The translations under genes were made by a program, and so were the position numbers. A DNA stretch of 64,000 nucleotides from Methylophilus rhizosphaerae (GTDB lineage: Bacteria; Pseudomonadota; Gammaproteobacteria; Burkholderiales; Methylophilaceae), in the NCBI RefSeq assembly GCF_900100975.1, contig NZ_FNFX01000002.1, forward strand, positions 310,001 to 374,000. Direction: 5' to 3'. Position 1 is the first letter of the stretch, and each line of letters begins with the position of its first letter. Of the stretch, positions 30,624-39,984 are shown in pieces. A model generated the notes under the pieces. It saw only the letters and a program-made list of their open reading frames with translations. It searched no databases and was not told the DNA's origin.

Positions 30624-32597
30624 ATGATTTCCCGCAAGTTCCGATTATTCAGTGAGTTAAACCGGTTGTGGCAGGATGCCTCTTTGACAACCAAAGGGAT
30701 AGTCCTGAATATCCTGCCACTCACCGTGTTACTTGGCTCGCTGGCCCTGATTTTTGAAAGCGAACAGCAGGCGGCCTTGCTGGAGCAGCGGGTACAAAAT
30801 GCATTGCAGATCCAGCAGGATATCCAGACCTTGCAGACCCAGTTGCTGGAAGCATCGACCAGCGTGCGCGATTACCTGCTGACAGATAACCGCCAGTTTC
30901 TTGCTGAGTATGAAACCGCCAGGCAAGCCATGCCGCAATTGCTCGAAGCGCTGCAACAGCGGCTGGATGATCGTGCGCAGCAAAAACTGTTACTGGTGGT
31001 CCGTCCCTTGCTGCAGAAAAACCTGGCTGACCTGGCCGTCCTGGCAAACAATACGGAGGCGGAGGCCGATGCAGCACTGATCCGTAAATTCAGTGCCCAG
31101 GGTGCCACCATGGGCCGGTTGCGCAATCACCTGGCCCAGATGAGTTTACGCGAGTCCATTGTGGTCGAGCAGGATAAGAAAGAAGTGATTTCTGAACGTA
31201 AACGTAACCTGCATATCACCTTACTGGCAGTCATTGCTGGTGTCATTGGCTCACTGATAGGCGTTTGGGTATTTACTTATACGATTGCAGGCCGCGTCAG
31301 AACCATACGCGACAGTGCCATCCACCTGGTAAAAAACGAACCCCTGGCATTGCCCAGCATAAGCCAGGATGAGCTGGGCCAACTGAGCCAGGAACTGGAA
31401 CACGCCTCCATGCTCCTGGCCCAAAGTGCACAAGAGGCACACCAGGCCAGAATCGAGGCAGAAGAAGCCAGTACGGCCAAGAGTAATTTTCTGTCACGCA
31501 CCAGCCACGAATTACGCACCCCGCTTAACGCCATCCTAGGCTTTGCCCAGATTCTGGAAAATGATTTACCAGAAGGCAGGCAAAAAGACAGCGCCATTCT
31601 GATTCACAACGCCGGCCAGCACCTGCTTAAACTCATCAATGAAGTGCTGGATATCTCCCGTATCGAAAGTGGTGATATCCGCATGGCGATGGAAGTCATG
31701 GCGCTTATCCCCTTGCTGGAAGAAGTGCGACATTACCTCCAGCCACTGGCAAACACACGCCGTATGCGCATAGAAACACGCTTTGAGCCTGACTTGCAAG
31801 TCAGGGCAGACAGGCAGCGGTTATTACAGGTCATGCTGAACCTGTTGGCCAATGCGTTGAAATATGCACCCGAGAACACGCAAGTGACCTTTAGCGCCTA
31901 TGCCAGGGATAGCCAGGTACGCGTGGAAGTGCACGACCAGGGTACCGGGATTCCAGTCATGCTCCGTTCGCGCTTATTCACGCCTTTTGACCGCCTAGGT
32001 GCTGAACGTACGGTGACCGAAGGCAGTGGCCTGGGGCTGGTACTCAGCAAGCAACTGATAGAGGCGATGGGCGGGGAAATCGGCGTGGCTGAAGATAAAA
32101 GCCTGTTCTGGTTCAGTTTGCCAGCCAGCCAGGAAGCGCTCCCGCCACAGGCATCACCAGCCAATACCGCCCGTGACCTGCAGACGCAGGCAGTGGCAAG
32201 TTCTGCCATATTTCGCAAGCGCCATATCCTGTATGTGGAAGATAACCCCAGCAACCAGGCACTGGTAGAAGCGATTATCAGCAAGCACCGCCATCTTCAG
32301 TTGCATGTGGTTGCCAGTGTTCAGGCGGGCATGGCATGCCTACATGAACTGATGCCCGACTTGCTGTTGCTGGATTTGAACCTGCCTGACAGCGACGGTG
32401 AATCCCTGCTTGAGTATCTGCAGCGCAGCCAGGCGCCGCTGAAAAATATCCCGGTCATTATCCTGAGCGCAGATGCCGTGCCCGACACCCTGCAACGGCT
32501 CAGGACGTTTGGTATCGCACATTACTTTACCAAACCATTGAATGTCGCCATGTTTAATCAATTCCTCTTGAAACTGCTGCCAGAGTCATCATCATGA
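30624..32597 (+). CDS. hybrid sensor histidine kinase with C-terminal receiver
   Basis: 657 residues. Two membrane helices (about 27-45 and 191-213) flank a periplasmic CHASE3-like helical sensor with SVRDYLLTDN. Then HAMP, HisKA with His295 (SRTSHELRTPLNAI), HATPase_c (N, G1 DQGTGIP, G2 GSGLGLVLS), and a receiver with Asp584 (LLLLDLNLPD). Ligand unknown. The receiver gene that follows overlaps by four bases, and a LuxR-type regulator lies directly upstream. Confidence 0.9.
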   Translation: MISRKFRLFSELNRLWQDASLTTKGIVLNILPLTVLLGSLALIFESEQQAALLEQRVQNALQIQQDIQTLQTQLLEASTSVRDYLLTDNRQFLAEYETARQAMPQLLEALQQRLDDRAQQKLLLVVRPLLQKNLADLAVLANNTEAEADAALIRKFSAQGATMGRLRNHLAQMSLRESIVVEQDKKEVISERKRNLHITLLAVIAGVIGSLIGVWVFTYTIAGRVRTIRDSAIHLVKNEPLALPSISQDELGQLSQELEHASMLLAQSAQEAHQARIEAEEASTAKSNFLSRTSHELRTPLNAILGFAQILENDLPEGRQKDSAILIHNAGQHLLKLINEVLDISRIESGDIRMAMEVMALIPLLEEVRHYLQPLANTRRMRIETRFEPDLQVRADRQRLLQVMLNLLANALKYAPENTQVTFSAYARDSQVRVEVHDQGTGIPVMLRSRLFTPFDRLGAERTVTEGSGLGLVLSKQLIEAMGGEIGVAEDKSLFWFSLPASQEALPPQASPANTARDLQTQAVASSAIFRKRHILYVEDNPSNQALVEAIISKHRHLQLHVVASVQAGMACLHELMPDLLLLDLNLPDSDGESLLEYLQRSQAPLKNIPVIILSADAVPDTLQRLRTFGIAHYFTKPLNVAMFNQFLLKLLPESSS

Positions 32598-33058
32598 ATA
32601 TCGAACAATTGCGTGCCTCAAAAATCCTGATCATTGATGATGCCGAAGCGAATTTGAGGCTGCTGGAAGAGCTGCTGACTAAAGAAGGGTTCGAACAGGT
32701 CATCAGCACCACGGATGCTACCAAGACCATGGACCTGGTAAATGCCTTCCAGCCAGACCTGATCCTGCTGGACTTGATGATGCCGGTACTGGATGGCTTC
32801 GCAGTGCTGGACCAATTGTCACACCATATTGGCAGGCATGATTTCCTGCCAGTCCTGGTCCTGACTGCAGACGCGACCATTGCCGCCCGCCGTAAAGCAC
32901 TGGCGCTCGGTGCCAAAGATTTCCTGACCAAGCCCTTCGACCACATGGAGGCCATGCTCAGGGTATGGAACCTGCTGGAAACGCGATGGCTGTTCAACCA
33001 GTTGAAAATACACCAGCCGGCCTTGCAGCTTCCCGGCATGCACACCAATCCCCCTTAA
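32594..33058 (+). CDS. single-domain response regulator
   Basis: 154 residues, a receiver domain with Asp60 (ILLDLMMPVLDGF), Thr/Lys switch residues (LVLTADATI, FLTKPFD), and only about 25 extra residues. It resembles the receiver part of RpfG-type proteins but has no HD-GYP domain. Start overlaps the hybrid kinase stop (ATGA). It probably takes phosphate from that kinase. Confidence 0.85.
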   Translation: MNIEQLRASKILIIDDAEANLRLLEELLTKEGFEQVISTTDATKTMDLVNAFQPDLILLDLMMPVLDGFAVLDQLSHHIGRHDFLPVLVLTADATIAARRKALALGAKDFLTKPFDHMEAMLRVWNLLETRWLFNQLKIHQPALQLPGMHTNPP

Positions 33059-33133
33059 CCCCATAGCGGAAAATTCAGCCTGAATTAAGGCGTGCGCTGT
33101 ATCGTGAAAACTCCACAACTAGAAATGGAGACC

Positions 33134-33475
33134 ATGATGAATAAAAGTATCCGCACATCAACCAGCCTTTTCATCCTCAGCCTGCTGTTGGGCTTGACAC
33201 TCAGCCAGCCTGCCATGGCAGACGATGATGAAGATAATCCGGCAAAAATCGCAGAGATGGCAAAAGCATTTGGGCTGATTTCACTGGAAGAGGCGCAAAA
33301 CAAAGCCCTGGCCGAAAAACCCGGCATGGTGAAAGAAATAGAACTGGAGCGCCGCAAATTCCGTTCGGGCTGGGATTATGAAGTTGAGATCCTGGATGCC
33401 AGCGGCACTGAATGGGAAGTTTACATTGATGCCAAGACCGGCAAGGTCAACGGCGTCCATCGTGACTGGTTTTAA
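33134..33475 (+). CDS. secreted PepSY-domain protein
   Basis: 113 residues. Signal peptide (SLFILSLLLGLTLSQPAMA), an acidic stretch DDDEDN, then one PepSY domain (ISLEEAQNKALAEKPG, YEVEILDASGTEWEVYIDAKTGKV). PepSY proteins are found near proteases and two-component systems; their role is often to inhibit or sense. It faces a sensor kinase gene whose operon contains another PepSY protein with the same YEV[DE]ILDAS motif. GGAG lies 3 bases before the ATG at 33134 and 6 before the ATG at 33137; the latter may be the true start. Confidence 0.8.
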   Translation: MMNKSIRTSTSLFILSLLLGLTLSQPAMADDDEDNPAKIAEMAKAFGLISLEEAQNKALAEKPGMVKEIELERRKFRSGWDYEVEILDASGTEWEVYIDAKTGKVNGVHRDWF

Positions 33476-33489
33476 TGCGGCTGCCTGCG

Positions 33490-34815
33490 TCAGGCAGGCA
33501 TCAGGCTGATTTTCACCCGCAATCCGCCTAACCGCTCCGAGCGGGCCAGCGCAATATTGCCGTGATAATGCTGCACAATATCCTGCACAATGGCCAGGCC
33601 CAGGCCACTGCCTGGCTTGGTTTCATCCATGCGCAGGCCACGTTGCAATAATGTCTCCAGCGCTGGCGCACTGCTACCTGGTCCATCATCCTCCACCATA
33701 ATCTTGATGGCTCCCTGCATGGAAATATGCAGTTGCACCTGATGGCGGCACCACTTAAACGCGTTATCCAGCACGTTACCGAGCAGTTCCAGCATATCTT
33801 CCCGGTCAATCGCCAGCCTGGCCTGTGCATCATGCTGCCAGGCAAATGCCACCTGCTTGTCACTGTAAATTTTTTGCAGTGTCGCCACCAGCTTGGGCAC
33901 TTCAACTTCCAGGTCGATCTGCTGGCTGGCATAAACATCGCCCATCAGCCGCGCCCGTTTCAGCTCGCGCTCAACATCCTGGTGGATCTCTTCAGCGCAG
34001 GCCTGCATGGTTTTGCGTAACTGCGGCAGTACTGTCTGTGCATCGTCAAACAGCAACTGCAAATGCGCCAACCGGGTTTTCAGTGCATGTGCCAGGTTAC
34101 CAATTGCCAGGCGTGAGCGCCGGGTCTTCTGGCTGGCATTTTTGAGGATACGGTTAAACTCATTGACCAGCGGCATCACTTCGGCTGGTCCCTGGGTATT
34201 GATCTGCTGCAACTCGCCGCTAGCGACGCGTGCCAGGCTTTCCTTGATCTGCTGCAATGGATTTAAAGTATTGACCACGATCCAGCGCTGTAACGCTAGC
34301 AAGGCCAGTAAACCGAGCAATGACAATGCACCGTAGATGGCATGAAACACACGCAGGCTTTGCTGCAAATCGACCAGGCTTTCGGCGATATAAATGGTGA
34401 TCAGCCGCTGCTGCTTGCGATAGCCATGGCCCAGTAACAATAATGGCTGGTTTTCAGGGCCATTGATATGGGACACCCGCTGTTCTCCGACCGCCAGCGG
34501 CATGACTGGCACATCCACATCCCACCAGGAGCGGGACCGGGTTTTGTGTGCGGCATCGGTCATCACCATAAAATAGCGGCCGGAAAAAGGACGCTGGTAA
34601 CTGGCGGTAACAAGACGGGGTTCTATCACCGGCTGACCATGTATGTCCACGCGAATGCCTGCCAGCAAGCTCTCCGCTTCCTGCTGCATGCGTTCGGTCA
34701 TCTGCGACTGGATCAAATGGTCTATGGTAAACGTGACTACGGCCCATTGCAGGGTCAGCAGACCCACCAGGCTTAACCCCAGCCCCAGCGAAAGCTGCCG
34801 GTGCAACGACTTCAT
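33490..34815 (-). CDS. sensor histidine kinase (PhoQ/QseC-like)
   Basis: 441 residues: two membrane helices (about 8-28 and 160-178) around a periplasmic domain of about 130 residues, HAMP, a HisKA segment with the His in GNLAHALKTRLAHL, and HATPase_c with EDDGPGSSA and GSGLGLAIVQDIV. The usual Pro after HALKT is Arg here. Start overlaps the response-regulator stop by four bases. Signal unknown; cations or antimicrobial peptides are usual for relatives. Confidence 0.87.
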   Translation of the reverse strand: MKSLHRQLSLGLGLSLVGLLTLQWAVVTFTIDHLIQSQMTERMQQEAESLLAGIRVDIHGQPVIEPRLVTASYQRPFSGRYFMVMTDAAHKTRSRSWWDVDVPVMPLAVGEQRVSHINGPENQPLLLLGHGYRKQQRLITIYIAESLVDLQQSLRVFHAIYGALSLLGLLALLALQRWIVVNTLNPLQQIKESLARVASGELQQINTQGPAEVMPLVNEFNRILKNASQKTRRSRLAIGNLAHALKTRLAHLQLLFDDAQTVLPQLRKTMQACAEEIHQDVERELKRARLMGDVYASQQIDLEVEVPKLVATLQKIYSDKQVAFAWQHDAQARLAIDREDMLELLGNVLDNAFKWCRHQVQLHISMQGAIKIMVEDDGPGSSAPALETLLQRGLRMDETKPGSGLGLAIVQDIVQHYHGNIALARSERLGGLRVKISLMPA

Positions 34816-35489
34816 ACCTCCGGCCTTTCCACGGCACCGCCAAACACATAGCCTTGCCCACGCCGCGTTTGTATCCTGTCTGCGCCGATTTTATGCCGCA
34901 AGCGGTTTATGTACACTTCAATCACATTGCTGTCTTTGTCAGCGTCATAGGCATAGACATGCTCGGTCAATTCGGTTTTCGAGAAAATCCGCCCCGGATG
35001 CAGCATGAAATAACGCAATAGCCGGAACTCCGTGCCGGTCAATGCGAACGAAGCCGTGCCCAGCCAGACCGTTTGCGTATGCTCATCCAGGCGCAACCCT
35101 TCACTGGCAAGCTCGCCACTCACCAGGCCGACCGTACGTTTATGCACCGCACTGATACGCGCCAGCAGCTCCTGCATATGAAACGGCTTGGTGACGTAGT
35201 CATCTGCGCCCAGATTGAATGCTTCTACCTTTTCCTGCCAACTGCTACGTGCGGTCAGCACAATCACCGGCATGCCCACCCCCTTTGCACGCCATGCCGC
35301 CAGCACGTCCAGGCCGGGCAGGCCCGGCAGGCCCAGGTCAACAATTGCCAGGTCATACGGCTCCAGTCCACCCTGTATACTGGCTTCGGCACCATCCTGC
35401 GCCCAGTCGCAGGCATAGCCTGCAATCTTGAGCGCCTGCTGTATACCGGCACCCAGCCCAACCTCATCTTCCACCAGCAGCAGGCGCAT
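34812..35489 (-). CDS. OmpR/PhoP-family response regulator
   Basis: 225 residues: receiver domain with the phosphorylated Asp in LAIVDLGLPGLPG (about residue 51) and Lys in YVTKPFHM, then an OmpR-type winged helix (about 130-222) with LTGTEFRLLRYFMLHPG and VEVYINRLRHKIG-type recognition helix. Partner of the kinase at 33490. Its ATG overlaps the stop of the PepSY gene upstream by one base (TAATG). Confidence 0.9.
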   Translation of the reverse strand: MRLLLVEDEVGLGAGIQQALKIAGYACDWAQDGAEASIQGGLEPYDLAIVDLGLPGLPGLDVLAAWRAKGVGMPVIVLTARSSWQEKVEAFNLGADDYVTKPFHMQELLARISAVHKRTVGLVSGELASEGLRLDEHTQTVWLGTASFALTGTEFRLLRYFMLHPGRIFSKTELTEHVYAYDADKDSNVIEVYINRLRHKIGADRIQTRRGQGYVFGGAVERPEV

Positions 35490-35821
35490 TAATCATCCAG
35501 CTCCAGTTTCAGCAACTGGCCTGTTTTTGCATCCAGTTTCAGCTCCCATACCTGGCTACTGGCATCGAGAATATCCACTTCGTAAACATAGCGGCCATGC
35601 TTTTTCTCAAGCTCCACTTCCAGGATTTCACCCGGTTTATGTGATTTCGCCAGTTGGGAGATTTTCTCCAGGCTCAGGATCTGCCCTTTGGCAGACAGTT
35701 GCCCGGCGCTGGCAGGGCTTTCTCCCGAGCCAGCCTGCGGCAGCAGGCGCACCCCTGCCACAATACTTAAAGCAATCAACAGCACAATCAACATCCGGGG
35801 CCATGTCCATATTTTACGCAT
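35489..35821 (-). CDS. membrane-anchored PepSY-domain protein
   Basis: 110 residues: an N-terminal membrane helix (MLIVLLIALSIVAGVRLL) and one PepSY domain (KGQILSLEKISQLAKSHKPGEIL, YVYEVDILDASSQVWELKLDAKTG). First gene of a three-gene operon with the response regulator and kinase, so it is a likely accessory sensor for them. The start at 35821 follows TGAGGA; the frame is open 14 codons further up. Confidence 0.82.
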   Translation of the reverse strand: MRKIWTWPRMLIVLLIALSIVAGVRLLPQAGSGESPASAGQLSAKGQILSLEKISQLAKSHKPGEILEVELEKKHGRYVYEVDILDASSQVWELKLDAKTGQLLKLELDD

Positions 35822-35967
35822 ATCATTCCTCAATGTTTGCTGTTCACCATTTACGCTGTTCAAAGTGTACCAGCGATTGAATTAAACCAAGCTGAATTAT
35901 GTTCGGCGCGCTTGATTCGTTCATGCCAGTCACAGCAAAAAATACATACGAACATGCAGGTAAACGC

Positions 35968-35973
35968 TACAAT
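35968..35973 (+). promoter_or_regulatory. probable -10 box of ribA
   Basis: TACAAT, 34 bases before the ATG at 36008. It supports that start over the longer open frame beginning at 35837. Confidence 0.4.
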
Positions 35974-36007
35974 AACGGATTCAAGAATTCAGCCATGTCT
36001 TCAAAAA

Positions 36008-36613
36008 ATGCAATTCCTCACCCACAATGCCAGCGCCAGGCTACCTACCCAGTATGGCGACTTCGACCTGCACGTCTTTCATGACAACCGTACCAATGTC
36101 GAACATATTGCACTGACCTGCGGCGACATCATGCGTTCACCACAACCGCTGGTGCGCGTACATTCCGAATGCCTGACCGGGGACGTCTTTGCCTCCACTC
36201 GCTGTGACTGTGGCGAACAATTGCACCATGCCCAGCAGTTGATTCAGGAACATGGACATGGACTGGTGTTATACCTGAAAAACCATGAGGGCCGCGGGAT
36301 AGGATTGAGCAATAAAATGCGCGCCTATGCCTTGCAAGACCAGGGGCTGGATACGGTGGAAGCCAACGAAGCGCTTGGCTTACCCGTGGATGGCCGTAGC
36401 TACGAAGCGGCGGCAGAAATGCTGGCGTTTTTTGAAATCAATACCGTGCGCCTGCTGACCAATAACTCGGCCAAGCGTTCGGCGCTGGAAACACTGGGCA
36501 TTACCGTGCACCAGCAAGTTCCCCTGCTCACGCAACCAACTGCAGAAAACCTGAAATACCTGCAAACTAAATCCGCCAAACTCGGGCATATTATTCCTGA
36601 CCTGATGGGATAA
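36008..36613 (+). CDS. ribA: GTP cyclohydrolase II
   Basis: 201 residues. RibA opens GTP to the diaminopyrimidine that starts riboflavin synthesis. Zinc-binding ECLTGDVFASTRCDCGEQL, catalytic NHEGRGIGLSNK and VRLLTNN are all seen. No DHBP synthase domain is fused; this is the single-domain form (E. coli 196 residues). The ATG at 36008 precedes the conserved LPTQYGDF by ten residues; an ATG at 35954 in the same frame is possible. Confidence 0.93.
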   Translation: MQFLTHNASARLPTQYGDFDLHVFHDNRTNVEHIALTCGDIMRSPQPLVRVHSECLTGDVFASTRCDCGEQLHHAQQLIQEHGHGLVLYLKNHEGRGIGLSNKMRAYALQDQGLDTVEANEALGLPVDGRSYEAAAEMLAFFEINTVRLLTNNSAKRSALETLGITVHQQVPLLTQPTAENLKYLQTKSAKLGHIIPDLMG

Positions 36614-36914
36614 TCCTGCAGTTGAACTCCGCGCATCATTAATTTTTACAGCAAGGACTGAAGAGAGAGGATGCCCTAAATCTGGCAGTTGGGTCGCCAA
36701 CGCCCATTCGGCCTGTCACGACTAAACCTTGGCGCTTCTATCAAGTATACTTATTCAAGTCGCAGGCAATTTAAATGTTAATCACGAACTTTTCGCTGGC
36801 GCTCATTATCAGACAGGTATCTCAATAGATGCCTGGCTCCTGTTTTGCGCGCATTTTTTAAATGCCCCTTGTCATTAATAATTGTTTAATACCGAGCTCA
36901 ATCGAGGAAAAAGT
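36614..36914. other. intergenic region between ribA and sodC
   Basis: 301 bases. It holds a 10-bp perfect palindrome AAGTATACTT around 36745-36754, which may include a -10 element, and a ribosome site before sodC. No convincing ORF or terminator is seen. Confidence 0.45.
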
Positions 36915-37427
36915 ATGAAAAACATGATCGCGTTCATCCTGGCACTTGGATCAAGTGCTGCATTCGCAGATATCGTCGTTCCCCTGCATGTGGTCGATGA
37001 AAAAGGGCTGGGGGCAAGTGTAGGACAAGTGACAATTTCCGAGTCCAAATATGGCCTGGTATTTACCCCTGCACTTCAAGGCCTGCCTGCTGGTACTCAC
37101 GGTTTCCATATCCACCAGAATCCAAGCTGCGAACCAAAAGAAAAAGATGGAAAAATGATGGCTGCCGGCGCTGCAGGTGGCCACTATGACCCGGCAAATA
37201 GTAATAAGCATGATGCTCCCTGGGGAGATGGCCATCTCGGGGACCTGCCCGCGCTTTATGTGAATGCCAATGGTTCTGCTAACCAACCGGTGCTGGCACC
37301 ACGCCTGAAGTTGAGTGATATCAGTGGTCATGCACTGATGGTTCATGTCGGCGGGGATAATCATTCCGACCATCCGGCCACTTTGGGCGGCGGCGGTGCC
37401 CGGTTTGCCTGTGGCGTGATCCAGTAA
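36915..37427 (+). CDS. sodC: periplasmic Cu,Zn superoxide dismutase
   Basis: 170 residues with a signal peptide ([15 protein letters not shown]). Metal ligands are in [22 protein letters not shown] and [11 protein letters not shown], and the disulfide Cys pair (PSC and FACGVIQ) is present. SodC removes superoxide in the periplasm. The start at 36915 follows GAGGAAAAAGT. Confidence 0.95.
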   Translation: MKNMIAFILALGSSAAFADIVVPLHVVDEKGLGASVGQVTISESKYGLVFTPALQGLPAGTHGFHIHQNPSCEPKEKDGKMMAAGAAGGHYDPANSNKHDAPWGDGHLGDLPALYVNANGSANQPVLAPRLKLSDISGHALMVHVGGDNHSDHPATLGGGGARFACGVIQ

Positions 37428-37451
37428 CCCTGAAACAGGGCATTTACTGTC

Positions 37452-37895
37452 ATGACCGAAGATAGAACCCTTAGCACTTCCCGAACGCTGCCCTATACAC
37501 CCAAAGAAATATATGGTGCTTTTGCATCAGCTTGTTTATTGGCTGCATGGTGGGGACCAGAAGGCTTTACCAATACATTTGAAATCTTTGAATTTAAAAC
37601 AGAGGGGCGCTGGAAGTTTGTGATGCATGGCCCTGACGGCAAGGATTACCTGAATGAAAGCATCTTTAAAGAACTTGTAAATGAGGCCAAGGTAGTGATT
37701 CACCATGCTTGCCCGCCTCACTTCACGCTGACGGTTGAACTCATGCCCGTCAGCAATGGCACACATTTGACCTGGAATCAGGTTTTCGATGATGCCCAGA
37801 CTGCGCAGGCCGTCAAACAAAGAGCCGGCCCCGCAAATGAGCAAAATATTGATCGACTGACACAGGTACTTAGCAAGGCTGCCAGCGCCGATTAA
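37452..37895 (+). CDS. SRPBCC/AHSA1-domain protein
   Basis: 147 residues: a START-like helix-grip fold of the Activator-of-Hsp90 homologue type (YTPKEIYGAFASACLLAAWWGPEGF, TEGRWKFVMHGPDG, HLTWNQVFDDA). No known substrate. It follows sodC by 24 bases on the same strand but has no obvious link to it. Confidence 0.8.
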   Translation: MTEDRTLSTSRTLPYTPKEIYGAFASACLLAAWWGPEGFTNTFEIFEFKTEGRWKFVMHGPDGKDYLNESIFKELVNEAKVVIHHACPPHFTLTVELMPVSNGTHLTWNQVFDDAQTAQAVKQRAGPANEQNIDRLTQVLSKAASAD

Positions 37896-38020
37896 TTTGC
37901 TTAAGTCAGAACAGGGTTTTGGGCATGGTCATGCCAATGCCCTGATCCGCAATCATCTGGCAAAAAATAATGCATAGAATGTTGCTCCATGAGTATTTTC
38001 AACCCGTTTTTAAAATGTAA

Positions 38021-38047
38021 AAGGTGTAGCGTTTTCCGCTACACCTT
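38021..38047 (-). terminator. intrinsic terminator after cysA
   Basis: 11-bp stem AAGGTGTAGCG / CGCTACACCTT with a five-base loop; on the minus strand a TTTTACATTTT tract follows. It lies 21 bases beyond the cysA stop. Confidence 0.75.
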
Positions 38048-38068
38048 CATCATCATTACTGTTTCAGA

Positions 38069-39046
38069 TTAAAACACGCGTAATTGCGTCGGTTTCAGGT
38101 ATACCGTTTCGCCCTGCTGGAAATTCAACTGGTTAAACTGTTCACGACCCAGTTCTACATCCACATATTGTTCATTATCAGTGCGTTTTATTTCCAGGCG
38201 CACCAGCGAGCCGACTGAATGTACATAAGTCAAAGCGCCGGCAATGCTGTTCAAACCAGGTTCACGGCTGACGGCAATTTCGTAAGGACGCACAAACCCT
38301 TTGCCTTGTGGTGTCTCAAACGCATTCACGTTGCCGAGGAACTCGTACACAAACGGTGTGGCCGGCTGGTCGTACACGGCTTGCGGTGAACCGACCTGCT
38401 CCACTTGCCCGTGATTCATCACCACAATGGTGTCGGCGACTTCCAGCGCCTCTTCCTGGTCATGTGTCACAAACACGCTGGTCACATGCAATTCGTCATG
38501 CAGGCGGCGCAACCAGCGGCGCAGGTCTTTACGCACTTTGGCGTCCAGCGCCCCGAACGGCTCATCCAGCAGCAATACTTTAGGTTCAACCGCCAGGGCA
38601 CGTGCCAGGGCGATACGCTGGCGCTGGCCACCGGAAAGCTGTGGCGGATAACGGTCCGCCAGCCAGTCGAGCTGCACCAGCTTCAATAAATCGTGTACAC
38701 GTTTCTTGATTTCGGCATTGGAAGGGCGCGTTTCCCTCGGACGGACACGCAGGCCAAAAGCCACGTTCTCAAACACGGTCATATGCCTGAACAAGGCATA
38801 ATGCTGGAACACAAAACCGACCTGCCGCTCGCGCACATCAGCATGCGTGGTATCCACGCCATCAAACAGCACCTGGCCATTGTCAGGCGATTCCAGGCCG
38901 GCAATGATGCGCAGCAGCGTGGTTTTACCGCAACCGGAGGGTCCCAGCAAGGCCACCAGTTCGCCGGATGGCACGTTCAGGTTGATGTCACGCAAGGCAC
39001 TGAACTGGCCAAAGCCTTTGCTAATTTGTTGTATGGTGATTCCCAT
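38069..39046 (-). CDS. cysA: sulfate/thiosulfate ABC transporter ATPase CysA
   Basis: 325 residues: Walker [10 protein letters not shown], signature [15 protein letters not shown], Walker [14 protein letters not shown] and switch His ([13 protein letters not shown]), then a C-terminal TOBE-like domain (about 240-325). The ATPase drives import through CysT and CysW. Starts one base from the cysW stop; last gene of the cysP-(EAL)-cysT-cysW-cysA set. Confidence 0.94.
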   Translation of the reverse strand: MGITIQQISKGFGQFSALRDINLNVPSGELVALLGPSGCGKTTLLRIIAGLESPDNGQVLFDGVDTTHADVRERQVGFVFQHYALFRHMTVFENVAFGLRVRPRETRPSNAEIKKRVHDLLKLVQLDWLADRYPPQLSGGQRQRIALARALAVEPKVLLLDEPFGALDAKVRKDLRRWLRRLHDELHVTSVFVTHDQEEALEVADTIVVMNHGQVEQVGSPQAVYDQPATPFVYEFLGNVNAFETPQGKGFVRPYEIAVSREPGLNSIAGALTYVHSVGSLVRLEIKRTDNEQYVDVELGREQFNQLNFQQGETVYLKPTQLRVF

Positions 39047-39047
39047 A

Positions 39048-39941
39048 TTACACCGTCACTTCCTTTTCCTGGGCGGCGGCATCACGCGCTGCCTGCCATT
39101 CGACATAAGTTTTCAACACCAGCGTGACCAATGCCAGCAGGGTCAGCAGTGAAGCCACTGCAAACGCGGCTGCATAGTTATATTCGTTATACAAAATCTC
39201 CACATGCAAAGGCATGGTATTGGTCATGCCACGGATATGGCCGGATACGACCGATACTGCACCGAATTCGCCCATGGCACGGGCATTGGTCAGAATCACA
39301 CCATAAATCAGGCCCCATTTCACATTCGGCAAGGTCACATGCCACAGTATTTTCCAGCCGGAAGCACCCAGCACCAGGGCGGCCTCCTCTTCCTCCTTGC
39401 CTTGTGCCTGCATCAATGGAATCAGCTCGCGCGCCACAAATGGGAAAGTGACGAAAATAGTGGCCAGGATAATGCCGGGAACAGCAAACACCACTTTCAG
39501 GTCATGATCGATCAGCCATTCACCAAACCAGCCCTGCAAGCCAAAAATCAGTACGAAAATCAACCCGGCAATCACCGGCGACACGGCAAATGGCAGGTCA
39601 ATCAGGGTGATCAGGAAATTTTTGCCCCTGAAATCAAACTTGGTGATGGCCCAGGCCGCCGCGACACCAAACAGCAGGTTTAATGGCACGGATACCAGCG
39701 AGGCAATCAGGGTCAGTTTCATGGCCGATAAGGCATCGGATTCAGTAATGGCGGCAAGATAGACATCCCAACCCTTGCGCAATGCCTCGGCAAACACCGC
39801 CGCCAGTGGCAACAGCAGAAAGATGCCCAGGAATGCAAGGGCCAGGCCAATGAGGCTCCAGCGTACCCACGCCGATTCGGAAGTCGCGCGCTTGTAGGCG
39901 ATTTTTCCCTGGTATTGTTGAAGTTGCGTGCTATGCATCAT
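39048..39941 (-). CDS. cysW: sulfate ABC transporter permease CysW
   Basis: 297 residues, six predicted membrane helices and the EAA-type coupling loop ([22 protein letters not shown]). [18 protein letters not shown] marks it as CysW. The N-terminus carries about 25 extra residues before the first helix. Confidence 0.92.
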   Translation of the reverse strand: MMHSTQLQQYQGKIAYKRATSESAWVRWSLIGLALAFLGIFLLLPLAAVFAEALRKGWDVYLAAITESDALSAMKLTLIASLVSVPLNLLFGVAAAWAITKFDFRGKNFLITLIDLPFAVSPVIAGLIFVLIFGLQGWFGEWLIDHDLKVVFAVPGIILATIFVTFPFVARELIPLMQAQGKEEEEAALVLGASGWKILWHVTLPNVKWGLIYGVILTNARAMGEFGAVSVVSGHIRGMTNTMPLHVEILYNEYNYAAAFAVASLLTLLALVTLVLKTYVEWQAARDAAAQEKEVTV

Positions 39942-39984
39942 TTTCTATTCAATTAAACATGGGGTGAGCGGGATTGCAGCCAAC

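Noticed and set aside
33481-33497. Hairpin CTGCCTG / CAGGCAG between the PepSY gene and the kinase
   Set aside because: No T-run, and it overlaps the kinase end; not a convincing terminator.
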